From NCBI RefSeq assembly GCF_038502225.1, contig NW_027196400.1, positions 20,001-84,000 of the forward strand: a stretch of DNA of 64,000 nt, written 5' to 3'. The notes beneath the pieces were generated by a model. The model did not search any database and was not told the origin of the DNA. It saw nothing but the letters and a program-made list of their open reading frames with translations. The stretch is from Cherax quadricarinatus. Taxonomy: Eukaryota; Arthropoda; Malacostraca; Decapoda; Parastacidae. The translations under genes and the position numbers were made by a program. Below are positions 18,201 through 28,452 of this stretch, in pieces (position 1 is the first letter of the stretch; every line of letters starts with the position of its first letter).

Positions 18201-19800
18201 GTCAGTAAACGAAATGATGCACTACGTAACAACAAAATGCAAGGAGGCAGAGGAAAGGATTGTTCCCTAGGGTAACAGAAATAATGGGAAGACCCGAATG
18301 AGCCCCTGGTTTACCTGAAGGTGTAGGGAGGCTAGAGACTGGAAAAAGTACAGAAGGCAAAAGACCCAGGAAAGCAAAAAGATTAGTCGACAAGCCAGAA
18401 ACGAGTACCCACAGATGAGGGAGGCCCAGTGACAGTACGAAAACAACATAGCATTGAAAGTCAAGGCTCACCCTAAACTGCTTTATAGCCACATCAGGAG
18501 GAAGACAGCAGTCAAGGACCAGGTAATCAGGCTGAGGAAAGAAAGTGGGGAGCTCACAAGAAACGACCAAGAGGTATGTGAAAAGCTTAACACGAGATTT
18601 AAGGAAGTATTTACAGTGGAGTCAGAAGGGACACTGGGAAGACAAAACAGTGGGGTACACCAACAAGGGATAAAGCAACAAGTGCTGGATGAAATATACA
18701 CAACCGAGGAAGAGGTGAAGAAACTGCTAAGTGAACTTGATACCTCAAAGGCGGTGGGACTGGACATCTCTCTGTGGGTCCTTAGAGAGGGAGCGGAGAC
18801 ACTGTGTGTGCCATTAACCACAATCTTCAAAACATCCCTTGAAACTGAGGTATGGAAGACGGCAAATGTAATCCCCATCTTTAAGAAAGGAGACAGAAAC
18901 GAGACACTAAACTATAGACCAGAGCCACTGACGTGTATAGTATGCAAAGTCATGGAGAAGATTATCAGGAGGAGAGTGGTGGAGCACCTGGAACGGAACA
19001 AGTTTATAAACGACAGCTGGTACTGATTCATGGAGGGTAATTCCTGTGTCACAAACCTACTGGAGTTTTATGGCAAGGCAACTGAAGTAAGACATCAGAG
19101 AGAGTGGTGGGTTGATTGCATCTTCTTGGACTGCAAGAAGGCCTTCGACACAGTTCCTCACAAGAGATTAGTGCAGAGGCTAGAGGATCAGGCGCGTATA
19201 ACAGGAAGGGAACTGCAATGGATCAGAGAATACCTGACAGGGAGACAAGAGCGAGTCATGGTAAGTGATGAGGTATCACAGTGGGCGCCTGTGACGAGCG
19301 GGGTCCCACAGGGGTCAGTCCTGGGGCGAGTGCTATTCTTGGTATATGTGAATGACATGACGGAAGGGATAAACTCTGAAGTGTCCCTGTTTGCAGACTA
19401 TGTGAAGTTAATGATGAGAGTATAGGCTAGGTGGCCAAAGACTGCAAACCTCACTTAAGGAGAAAGAACCAAGGGTGAGTATAATACTGAGCACTTCTCC
19501 GGAAGCACACATTAACCAGATAACTGCTGCGGCATATGAGCGCCCGGCAAACCTGAGAATAGCGTTCCGACAGCTCAGGAAGGAATAGTTCAAGACTCTG
19601 TACACTGTGTACGTCAGGCCCATACATCAAGAAATTAGAGAAAGGGCAAAAGTTTGCAACAAGGCTGGTTCCAGAGCTAAGGGTAATGTCCTACAAAGAA
19701 AGGTTAAGGGAAATCTGCCTCACAACACTGAAGGACAGGAGGGTCAGGGGAGACATGATAACGACATAGAAAATACTGCGTGGAATAGATAAGGTGGACA
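18200..19800 (+). pseudogene. second LINE copy of the 16613 family, decayed
   Basis: It begins in the linker before RT and runs through RT. The frame 18454-19026 contains NYRPEPL (for NYRPVSL); a stop at 19024-19026 splits it from 19030-19425, which has [10 protein letters not shown] and LFADYV. Asp has become Tyr in the catalytic FADD, so this copy is dead by active-site change as well as by stops. Relative to the copy at 16613 it lacks about 150 bp after 19420 and about 45 bp at 19627. It is cut off at 19800 (ATAAGGTGGACA) against a different minus-strand LINE. Confidence 0.87.
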
Positions 19801-19805
19801 GGAGT

Positions 19806-20138
19806 CTAAATAACAGTGAAGCCTGCACTGAGAAGTTTTTGTCTGGTCTCGGTTGAGGTGTACGTTTCATAGGAATGTCTGTCGAGAAGGAGTTTGAAGC
19901 CTGAGTTGGTTTTAAAGACTTTCAGTTGAGGTGCGCCAGTGATCTGGTACAATAAATTTCCAGGACAGATAGTGGCATGATCAGATTTAGAGTATTTGAG
20001 GTTAAGCGAGAAAGAATTGGGTTTGGAAGAGGTAGAGGCAGGGTAGGCCCTAGAGGCAGGAGTAGACAGAGTAGAGGCAGGTGTTGGCGGTAGAGGAGGA
20101 ATGGTAAGGGGGAAGGAAGTGGAAGGCATTGAAGGCAT
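19806..20138 (-). CDS. probable LINE ORF1, N-terminal fragment
   Basis: 110 residues. The first 45 are Pro/Ser/Thr-rich and disordered-looking. From about residue 46 there is a folded-looking segment (KYSKSDHATICPGN, then FKLLLDRHSYETYTSTETRQ, LLSAGFTVI) whose alternating pattern recalls the RRM-like region of some ORF1 proteins. I do not recognise the family. The stop lies at the junction with the 18200-19800 LINE, so the protein is truncated. The start ATG is 44 nt downstream of the hairpin. Confidence 0.4.
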   Translation of the reverse strand: MPSMPSTSFPLTIPPLPPTPASTLSTPASRAYPASTSSKPNSFSLNLKYSKSDHATICPGNLLYQITGAPQLKVFKTNSGFKLLLDRHSYETYTSTETRQKLLSAGFTVI

Positions 20139-20181
20139 CTTAAATTAGATGTGGCGGCCAAATCTGTGAGAATAATTGGCT

Positions 20182-20218
20182 AGGCAAGTACGTGTGAAGT
20201 AGACACACGTACTTGCCT
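20182..20218. promoter_or_regulatory. perfect 15-bp hairpin upstream of LINE ORF1
   Basis: AGGCAAGTACGTGTG (20182-20196), a 7-nt loop, and CACACGTACTTGCCT (20204-20218) are perfect inverse complements, ending 44 nt before the minus-strand ATG at 20138. A strong hairpin this close to a start could affect translation or packaging of the element RNA; the role is inferred. Confidence 0.55.
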
Positions 20219-20640
20219 GGTTATAACTTTAAAGTTTTCTTGTGGAGTCCGTCGCTGGAGGCGCAGGACACTGAGGAGGTGAGCTGTAGCTTGATGGAGC
20301 ACTGTTTGCCCTGAACGCCGAGGAGAGGCAACACTGGCTGTATGGCGTGCAGACCACACGTACAGGATGAGGCGTGGAGACTTCAGACAGTAACAGGAGT
20401 GCAGAGAGGGAGGCTTCCTGCCCTTGGGTAGGCAGCCACCGACGCACCAGTCCTGATGGTGAAGACGAAGGTCCAGTAACCACCACTCTGAGGAAAGTCT
20501 CTCTCAACACGGGGTAATTAAAGAAGCGAGATCGTTGGTCGATGAAGGTGTGTGTGTGAGTCGAGTTGAAGTAACTAACGAACAAACGATAGCACAGGTA
20601 AGATCCCAAATGGGATGAGCGGGGAAGACGGGACACACGA

Positions 20641-21787
20641 AGAATAGTGCTGGAGAGGAGTGTTCTTAGTCGTAGAAATAGAGCCAGGGCTTAACCCAGC
20701 AGCGAAGGCGATCGTGGGACAGATATTGAGAAGAGAAATTCAGGCTCTTCTATTGGGATTCCGGTGGGGTGAGCGGGAAGGACGGGACAGGCAAAGATTA
20801 GCGCTAGAGATGAGTGAAGAATTGAACCATGTCATAACCCTAAAGCTAAGGCGAAAGCGGGTCAGAGAATGGTACCTGTCAGAGAATCCAAGGTTATCTG
20901 TAAATAGGGTTAGGAGCAGGATCATACAAAGAGTAGAAAAGGTTGTGTTGGTTTGTGGGTCTGCGAATGTCTTCGTCAAGGAGAGAGGTTCAGTAGTCAT
21001 TTCGTGTCTCAAGTTTGTTCATCTGTCTGTCACTGAGCGTCTTCCAGTACAGATTCAGCGCAGGGATGTCTAATTGGGCATGGAGAGACTCGTTTGTGGC
21101 GAAGTCTTCCCATCTGACATCAAGCACCCAGCGCAGCGCCTTGTTCTGGACACGCTGCTGTTTAAGTAAGTTCGTTTTAGCTGCAAGAGAGAGGGCTAGA
21201 GGAGAGTAAGTTATCAGAGGACGTATTAGGGATTTGTAGAGGTGTAGTTTGGTGCGTTGGGAGGCATGTTTCAGCTTGTAGAGTCCCGCAAGGGCCTTAC
21301 TAGCTATTGCATGTCTTGAGTGAATGTGTACGTGTAAGCGAAGAAGGTAGTCAAGATTAACGCCAAGGACAGTGACAGATTGTGTCATGGGGATGTAAGT
21401 GCGGGTGTCAGCTGTTCTGAGCTCGACAGGTAATGGAGGATCACGTTTCCTGTAGTTAAAATATGTAATGCTGGATTTAGCTGCATTGGTTTTGATCCTC
21501 CATTTTTGTTCCCAGATGGCTATCCTGTCGACCTCATTGTGTTTTGTGTGTGAGTGTATCTATATTGGCATGAGTGATAAGTTGTGTAATGTCGTCTGCA
21601 TAGGCTAGTGTGATGGTGTTGTGGTATACAGGTGATGGAATGTCGTTAGTGTATAAAATGTAGAGGGTAGGGGAGAGGACAGATCCCTGGGGTACTCCAG
21701 CGTTTAGTGTGAAGTAGTCAGAGTAACAAACAGCCTTGGAATTTTATTCTCATGGTACGGCCGTCTAGGAAGTTGCAGAGGAGGTTT
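20641..21787 (-). pseudogene. minus-strand LINE, RT core to 3' end
   Basis: Read on the minus strand from 21787: the RT motif [10 protein letters not shown] (about 21680-21705) and LAYADDITQ (Tyr-Ala-Asp-Asp at 21591-21602), a frameshift near 21560, then the frame 21388-20990 with TVLGVNLDY, LYKSLIRPLITY and QQRVQNKALRW, the standard C-terminal RT-proximal region of I/Jockey-like LINEs. A stop at 20990 is followed by a decayed continuation. The 5' end is missing at the satellite boundary (about 21788). The frameshift and stops make it non-functional. Confidence 0.8.
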
Positions 21788-23075
21788 CCCCAGGTTCATG
21801 TGTCCCCTCAGATATTCTCTCTTCCTCACTTCCTATCCTACACTCAGTAATCTTGCATCTAAGTCTTCGCCAGGTTCATGTGTCCAGGAGTCCATCTGTG
21901 TCCCTTCAGATATTCTCCCTTCCTCACTTCCTATCCTACACTCAGTAATCTTGCATCTAAGTCTTCCCCAAGTTTATGTGTCCAGGAGTCCATCTGTGTC
22001 CCCTCAGATATTCTCCCTTCCTACACTTCCTATCCTAAACTTCCTATCCTAAACTTCCTATCCTACACTTCCCATCCTACACTAAGTCTTCCCCAGGTTT
22101 ATGTGTCCAGGAGTCCATCTGTGTCCCCTCAGATATTCTCCCTTCCTCACTTCCCATCCTACACTTCCTATCCTAAACTTCCTATCCTACACTTCCCATC
22201 CTACACTAAGTCTTCCCCAGGTTTATGTGTCCAGGAGTCCATCTGTGTCACCTCAGATATTCTCCCTTCCTCACTTCCCATCCTACACTTCCTATCCTAA
22301 ACTTCCTATCGTGCACTTCCCATTCTACACTAAGTCTTCCCTAGGTTCATGTGTCCAGGAGTCCATCTGTGTCCCCTCAGATATTCTCCCTTCCTCACTT
22401 CCCATCCTACACTTCCTATCCTAAACTTCCTATCCTACACTTCCCATCCTACACTAAGTCTTCCCCAGGTTCATGTGTCCAGGAGTCCATCTGTGTCCCC
22501 TCAGATATTCTCCCTTCTTCACTTCCCATCCTACACTTCCTATCGTACACTTCCCATCCTACACTAAGTCTTCCCCAGGTTCATGTGTCCAGGAGTCCAT
22601 CTGTGTCCCCTCAGACATTCTCCCTTCCTCACTTCCCATCCTACACTTTCTATCCTACACTTCCTATCGTACACTTCCCATCCTACACTAAGTCTTCCCC
22701 AGGTTCATGTGTCCAGGAGTCCATCTGTGTCCCCTCAGATATTCTCCCTTCCTCACTTCCCATCCTACACTTCCTATCCTAAACTTCCTATCGTACACTT
22801 CCCATCCTACACTAAGTCTTCCCCAGGTTCATGTGTCCAGGAGTTCATCTGTGTCCCCTCAGATATTCTCCCTTCTTCACTTCCCATCCTACACTTCCTA
22901 TCTTACACTTCCTATCGTACACTTCCCATCCTACACTAAGTCTTCCCCAGGTTCATGTGTCCAGGAGTCCATCTGTGTCCCCTCAGACATTCTCCCTTCT
23001 TCACTTCCTATCCTACACTTCCTATCCTATATTTCCTATCCTGCACTTCCTATCCTAACTATTGCATCTAAGCCT
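21788..23075. repeat. 124-bp tandem repeat with nested 14-bp units
   Basis: About ten units starting AAGTCTTCCCCAGGTTCATG, with GTGTCCAGGAGTCCATCTGT and CCCTCAGATATTCTCCCTTC, then a variable number of CTTCCTATCCTACA-type 14-mers. Unit starts at 22349, 22473, 22583, 22707, 22831 and 22955 give spacings of 124, 110, 124, 124 and 124, so length changes by whole 14-mers. It is pyrimidine-rich on the plus strand, hence the open frames. Confidence 0.93.
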
Positions 23076-23157
23076 TCCCCGGGAATTCATCCGTGGGCCC
23101 CCGGATGTCTTCCATTGAAGTCTGGTGATGCCTCACCTAATCCTACCCCCCGGTCCA

Positions 23158-23845
23158 TGGTCAGCAAGTCCCACCCCAGGTCCGTGGTTCCAGGTATTCA
23201 CCCTTCACCACTTCCCTGAGGTCAGCAAGTCCCACCCCAGGTCTGTGGTTCCAGGTATTCACCCTTCACCACTTCCCCGAGGTCAGCAAGTCCCACCCCA
23301 GGTCTGTGGTTCCAGGTATTCACCCTTCACCACTTCCCTGAGGTCAGCAAGTCCCACCCCAGGTCCGTGGTTCCAGGTATTCACCCTTCACCACTTCCCT
23401 GAGGTCAGCAAGTCCCACCCCAGGTCTGTGGTTCCAGGTATTCACCCTTCACCACTTCCCTGAGGTCAGCAAGTCCCACCCCAGGTCTGTGGTTCCAGGT
23501 ATTCACCCTTCACCACTTCCCTGAGGTCAGCAAGTCCCACCCCAGGTCTGTGGTTCCAGGTATTCACCCTTCACCACTTCCCTGAGGTCAGCAAGTCCCA
23601 CCCCAGGTCCGTGGTTCCAGGTATTCACCCTTCACCACTTCCCTGAGGTCAGCAAGTCCCACCCCAGGTCAGTGGTTCCAGGTATTCACCCTTCACCACT
23701 TCCCTGAGGTCAGCAAGTCCCACCCCAGGTCCGTGGATCCAGGTATTCACCCTTCACCACTTCCCTGAGGTCAGCAAGTCCCACCCTAGGTCTGTGGCTC
23801 CAGGTATTCACCCTTCACCACTCCCTGAGGTCAGCAGTTTCAGCC
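23158..23845. repeat. 61-bp tandem repeat, about 11 copies
   Basis: Unit GAGGTCAGCAAGTCCCACCC ... TTCACCCTTCACCACTTCCC, period exactly 61 bp. Single-base variants occur at GGTCTGTGG/GGTCCGTGG. The 80 bp before it (23076-23157) is a transition from the 124-bp array. Confidence 0.94.
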
Positions 23846-23852
23846 AGCCTTG

Positions 23853-24035
23853 AAGCACTGTCCATATATGATATTACTACACAAGTGTATTAATATCTGT
23901 ATGCAGAGGTAGATGTTATTACAGAGGAGGACACACAGATAATCTGCGCTCTGTAATAACATCCTCCTGGACAGACTCGAACGTCGACTACCTGAGACAT
24001 GAGAGATCTCTATCACAGTTCGTCCACCAAGAACT
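23853..24035 (-). mobile_element. tRNA-derived SINE, copy 3 (best preserved)
   Basis: On the minus strand there is a tRNA-like head with an A-box-like CTTGGTGGACGAACTG (inverse of 24016-24031) and a B-box-like GTTCGAGTCTG (inverse of 23972-23982), then a body with the near-perfect 15-bp inverted pair GATGTTATTACAGAG / CTCTGTAATAACATC (23911-23962), then an AT-rich tail with ATATGATATTACTACACAAG. Same architecture as copies 1 and 2. All three lie on the minus strand near satellite blocks. Confidence 0.7.
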
Positions 24036-24622
24036 GGCCACTAGTGAAAATCTGGAACATATATTTATATTTAATATTGTCCTATGTTAATTGTTAGCTT
24101 GATTAATTATTTAGTAGTATAAGTGCTTTTGTGAACGCATTTAGGTTCGTAGATTAGTGTTGTTGTGTGAACGTTAGCGGCGCGTGACGCGTCAAGCGCT
24201 GAATTATACGAAAAATATGAAAATAATTGAAAAATGAGTTAATGTTACCGAGAAAGAGCTAAAGAATCTGGTAATATTTTGATGTATGTCTCGTCTCTGT
24301 ACGATAATTCTCTAAAAAAGTTACCGTAATTATAATAAATGAGGTAAATGCGTAATTGTTGTGACGTATACCATAACAGTAGTATATTTGTTGTCATTTT
24401 CTAGGCATTTTTTGTCATTTTTTGTTCATATTTTAGTGCCAAATGCTACAAAATACAAATTGGTAACCCTCTGAGTGGCTGCAGTTTGAGCTGCTTCAAC
24501 CACAAGTCTCTCAGTGTTGACTAACAGTCAACAGGGAGAGGAGGTGTGCTGCTCTGAGTGACCAGCAGACCCTAGTGACCCGTAATTTTGCCATATATTG
24601 TACAAATTTCATACACAATACC
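24036..24622. other. unique sequence, possible left flank of a Mutator-like element
   Basis: No gene is seen. TTGACTAACAGTCAA near 24515 is a short inverted repeat. The Mutator-like ORF begins shortly after, so this may include the terminal region of that transposon, but I could not pair terminal inverted repeats. Confidence 0.4.
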
Positions 24623-24660
24623 TCGCTTCCGGCTGATCGCATGCGATCAGCCGGAAGCGA
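24623..24660. repeat. perfect 38-bp palindrome
   Basis: TCGCTTCCGGCTGATCGCA followed with no spacer by its exact inverse complement. It ends 6 bp before the first ATG of the Mutator-like ORF. No such structure is seen elsewhere in the window. Confidence 0.9.
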
Positions 24661-24786
24661 TTAGAAATGATGAAAAAAGCTAAAGAAATGAAGGCAGCAG
24701 CGGCAGGTAGAGTAGCAGACTCGTGGCTGCCATCACTAACACTGCTCAACACCACATTGTTTACTGCTGGGGAAATAACTGATGTT

Positions 24787-24982
24787 TCTGAAGACCAGTC
24801 CCCTCAAGGAAGGTTCCTTGATGTTGGTGAGGGGCTCTTGATTTAGGGAATTAGATCTGTGCTCCAGTTCCCCGAATTAAGCCTGAATGCCTTCCACATC
24901 CCCCCTGCCAGGCGCTGTATAATCCTCCGGGTTTAGCGCTTCCCCCTTGATTATAATAATAATAATAATCTGAAGACCAGTC
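24787..24982 (+). mobile_element. SINE-like insertion with 14-bp target duplication
   Basis: The insert is 24801-24968 (168 bp), flanked by perfect copies of TCTGAAGACCAGTC (24787-24800, 24969-24982). It starts CCCTCAAGGAAGGTTCCTTG, contains GGCGCTGTATAATCCTCCGG and TTTAGCGCTTCC, and ends in a TAA microsatellite. A second copy is at 27901-28065. Joining the flanks after one copy of the duplication leaves one continuous reading frame, so the insertion hit a transposase ORF that was still open there. Confidence 0.9.
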
Positions 24983-25315
24983 ACTTGTTGAACAAGTAAA
25001 GCGAAAGTGTAAGATGACCTGTGTAGCCAGCACCTCGATGGCCACCCAAGATGCCGGCAGCAGCACTGTGGCCATCCCAGATGTGGCCACCCCACGTGGC
25101 CGTGCCAGACATAGAGGATTGAAGCGTGAACAAGGTGACTCATCTGTGGCCACAGTGACCACGCCTTTACCCATATATACATCTGTCTTGACCACACCTG
25201 TGGTTACATATGTGACAACCTCATCACAAATGACCATATTTTCTGCGGCCACCCCAGATATGGCCACCCTAGACATGGCCACCCCAGATGTGGCCACCAC
25301 TGTCGCCAGCTCAGC

Positions 25316-25455
25316 TGACCCCCAGCTCAGCTTTCACCATCTCAGCTGGCCATAGCTCAGCTGTCACCATCTCAGCTGACCACAGCTCAGCTGACCCTGT
25401 CAGCTGTCACCATCTCAGCTGACCCCGTCTCAACTGTCACCAGCTCAGCTGACCC
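25316..25455 (+). repeat. short CAGCTCAGCTGACC tandem repeat inside the transposase
   Basis: About eight imperfect copies of a 14-22 bp unit with AGCTCAGCTGACC and TGTCACCATCTCAGC. The expansion changes frame and separates the low-complexity N-terminal part from the catalytic part of the transposase. Confidence 0.75.
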
Positions 25456-27114
25456 CAGCACATCTACAGCGGGTGATGGTGAAATATTTGTTGAAAGTGA
25501 TAGTGTACATGATACATCAAGTGCTACAAGGCGAGTGTCCTTATTGCAGCCATTAAATCCTGTTATAGAGGAAAAGTATATGGTATTGATGGAACGTTGT
25601 AATTTTGAGGTTATTATGAAGTGTATGTTTAGTCAAGAATGTTTTAGTAATAAAGTCACTTTTATATTTGATCACCATCACCTAGAGACACTTGTTAGTG
25701 CAAACTGTACTGAGTGTAAGCGTGTAGTGATGGAAAAACCCAGTTGGTACAAGACACTGAATGCTGCAACTGGTAGGATGGTATATGCCGAAATGCTTGC
25801 AGGTGGTGGACATGCATCCTTCATTCGTAGAAATGCTGTGTGTAAGTTGTCTTTTATGACACTGATTACAAATAAATCCACCGAGTCATGCAACCAGATA
25901 CATACAGAGGCAAGGGAAATTGTTACACAGGAGTGCGCCAAAGTAGGCAGTGTACCTGACCGAAGTGGAGTTCTTGATGTTGATGTTACATATGATGGAA
26001 CTTGGCACACAAGGGACCATCATTCAAATTATGGCATTGGTACGACAATTGATACTGTGACCAAATTGGTAGTTGACTATTAAATAATGTGCAAATTTTG
26101 TTTCTTGTGTGTGTATTTCGATCTTCGTTTCAAGAACAAGAAAATTTGTAAAGAAAAGTATGAACAGTTGAAAGAGGAACATAAAAGTAAATGCTACAAA
26201 AATTTCACAGGAAGTTCTGGAAAGATGGAAGTTGAAGCAACAATACTGATATGGCAGAGATCACTAGCAAAGGAACTGAGATACAAAACTGTGGTGTGTG
26301 ATGGTGACAATAGTACTTACAAAGGACTTGTTGAACTAAATGATGGTGCAGCTCCCTATCCAAATGTAAAGTGGCTAAAGAGGAGTGCATAAACCATTAC
26401 TCTAAACGACTCAAGAATAGATTAACAACTTTTGTCAAGTCTCACTACAGTGAAAAGGAGGTGAAAACCGGGAAGAAGAGGAAACAGTACGAATTGAAGA
26501 AGGTCATGCTGACAGACTTCATTATCGAAATCTGGCACATTACTTTCAGAACCGTAGAACGAATGTTGGTACTGACATCGTCAGAATGAGGAATGGTATC
26601 CTTGCCAGTTTTTTCCACTGTTCCTCCAGTGATGACAAGCCACATCATTGCCCTACTGGTCCTGATTCCTGGCGTTTTTACCAAAGGGCAAAAGCAGCAA
26701 ATGTCACACCACCATCACACTCCACTATGAAAGTCCAGTTCCAGCTAGAACCTGCGTACTTCAATGAGGTTCATGATATCTACAAAGACGTTACAAGAGA
26801 GGACATGATGGAACGGTGTCTAAAAGGCAGAACTCGAACCCCCAATGAGAGTCTCCATCAACAAATATGGGCATAATGCAACAAAGCATTGTATCGAAAC
26901 AGTTGGCAAGTAGTTCGCTGCCAGCCAAGCCATTGCCGAGTACAATGCTGGTTGTCAGGGAAGTTGTCTCGATGTACCGCTCGGCTATGGACGTTCTGCA
27001 GTGACCCAAAGGCGCCTTGATGCCATGGACAAGAAAATGCAGACAACGAAGGTCCCAAGATGCAGGAAGAGGAGAAAACTAATGGACACTTCATATGAGC
27101 GTGGACGACATTAG

Positions 27115-27315
27115 ATAACCATCTATGTCCACACCTACACCTAGTCAAAGGTATGTAATTATGTTCTTATTTGTATATTTGTATGTATATATGTATATAA
27201 ATATATATGTGTAATTACATGTATCTGTTTACATAATCACTGGCAATACGATTTTCAGCACGTATTTCTTTCCAGTTTTATCTACATGGACCGTCATGAT
27301 TGGCTGATCTTTAGA
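27115..27315. other. AT-rich flank of the Mutator-like pseudogene
   Basis: It holds a run of TATATGTATATAAATATATA and no gene. No inverted terminal repeat matching the left side was found by eye. Confidence 0.5.
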
Positions 27316-27660
27316 GAACTTTAGGATGCAGGGATCATCATGGAACTTCAGGATGCAGGGATCATCATGAAACTTCAGGATGCAGGGATCATCATGAAAC
27401 TTCAGGATGCAGGGATCATCATGAAACTTCAGGATGCAGGGATCATCATGAAACTTCAGGATGCAGGGATCATCATGAAACTTCAGGATGCAGGGATCAT
27501 CATGAAACTTCAGGATGCAGGGATCATGCAGGGATCACCTTGCAGGGATCACTTCAGGATGAAACTTCAGGATGCAGGGATCACCTTGCAGGGATCACTT
27601 CAGGATGCAGGGATCATCATGAAACTTCAGGATGCAGGGATCACCTTGGAACTTCAGGAA
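27316..27660. repeat. 27-bp tandem repeat
   Basis: About 11 units of ATCATCATGAAACTTCAGGA plus TGCAGGG. The first seven are regular; then shorter pieces (GATCACCTTGCAGG) break the pattern. 27 is a multiple of three, so a short repetitive frame stays open. Confidence 0.93.
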
Positions 27661-27890
27661 TATCGTCTATACACTCAGTTCTACTCTCAATAAACATAAG
27701 TCAGTAAGAGTATTTTTACCCACCAAATACTAAACCTCAAAACATTTCATTTTTCTCGAAAATTCATTTATTTCATATTTCTTGAACATCAATTATTTAT
27801 GAACTGATCATTACTATTTTTGCACTATTAATTTAGGGGACATTGTTCTAAATTATGATGATGAACTTTGAGTAATAATTCCTTCCATTT

Positions 27891-28075
27891 TTGCATACCA
27901 AGCCCCTCAAGGAAGGTTCCTTGATGTTGGTGAGGGGCTCTTGATTTAGGGAATTGGATTTGTGCTCCAGTTCCCCGAATTAAGCCTGAATGCCTTCCAC
28001 ATCCCCCCCCCCAGGCGCTGTATAATCCTCTGGGTTTAGCGCTTCCCCCTTGATTATAATAATAATTGCATACCA
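27891..28075 (+). mobile_element. second copy of the TAA-tailed SINE with target duplication
   Basis: The insert is 27901-28065, flanked by TTGCATACCA (27891-27900 and 28066-28075). It is nearly identical to the copy at 24801-24968: same start, same GGCGCTGTATAATCC block, shorter TAA tail. The high identity suggests both are recent. Confidence 0.9.
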
Positions 28076-28452
28076 TGAGTATGTAGCGCAAGAAATGGTG
28101 GAAAACACGTTGAGACAAATATTTTTTTGGTTCTAAAAAAGACTATAATACATGACTGTGCATCATAAAATAAAAACGGCATTGCTTTATCATTTTTATC
28201 TACCAGAAACAATTTCGACATTGCCAGTATTTATCCCCTTTGCAGTAATTATTGCCACGTCCAACTTTTCACTTTTTTTTTGTTTATTTAATGGACGATC
28301 TTGATGTAAATTTTATTTAATATACTACGACATGCCTAGAGTCTGGGATAAAAATTCCAATGAAATCGTACGAAGGTAACAAAAAAAGTCCAACCTCCCC
28401 ATAGTGTTACTGCATGATAACTATAATTAACTGTTATCAGTTACTTTTTTCC
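28076..28452. other. unique AT-rich sequence, no gene seen
   Basis: Poly-T and poly-A runs and no coding signal. It borders the long 39-bp satellite. The 230 bp between 27661 and 27890 is similar and also empty. Confidence 0.6.

Larger units (their letters stand above)
19801..20640 (-). mobile_element. 5' end of a minus-strand LINE: 5' UTR and start of ORF1
   Basis: On the minus strand this holds about 500 bp of untranslated sequence, a strong hairpin (20182-20218), then an ATG at 20138 opening a 110-codon frame that is cut off at 19805. It follows, head to tail, the 3' part of a LINE in the same orientation (20641-21787). Whether both belong to one family cannot be decided here. Confidence 0.5.
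24667..27114 (+). pseudogene. Mutator-like transposase pseudogene
   Basis: A decayed transposase of the Mutator-like domain family common in arthropod genomes. Recognisable blocks in order: a basic N-terminus (MMKKAKEMKAAAAG), a low-complexity linker, then DVTYDGTWHTR (candidate catalytic Asp at 25994), TGSSGKME, VVCDGDNSTY (Asp near 26300), KEECINH, CPTGPDSW, and NESLHQQIW (candidate Glu at 26847), ending about 27114 with a basic tail. Damage: a SINE insertion at 24801-24968, a frame change in the CAGCTCAGCTGACC repeats (25316-25455), an in-frame stop at 26081, frameshifts near 26385 and 26550, and a stop at 26874. Family assignment is from motif order; assigning catalytic roles to individual residues is inference. 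Confidence 0.75.

Noticed and set aside
20660..21073. A plus-strand 137-codon basic frame
   Set aside because: It lies antisense to the 3' part of a minus-strand LINE and has no domain of its own.
24851..25300. Minus-strand frames of 106-149 codons opposite the transposase N-terminus
   Set aside because: They are shadows of the low-complexity transposase linker and run through the SINE.
24036..27315. Terminal inverted repeats bounding the Mutator-like element
   Set aside because: I could not find a matching pair by eye on the two sides.
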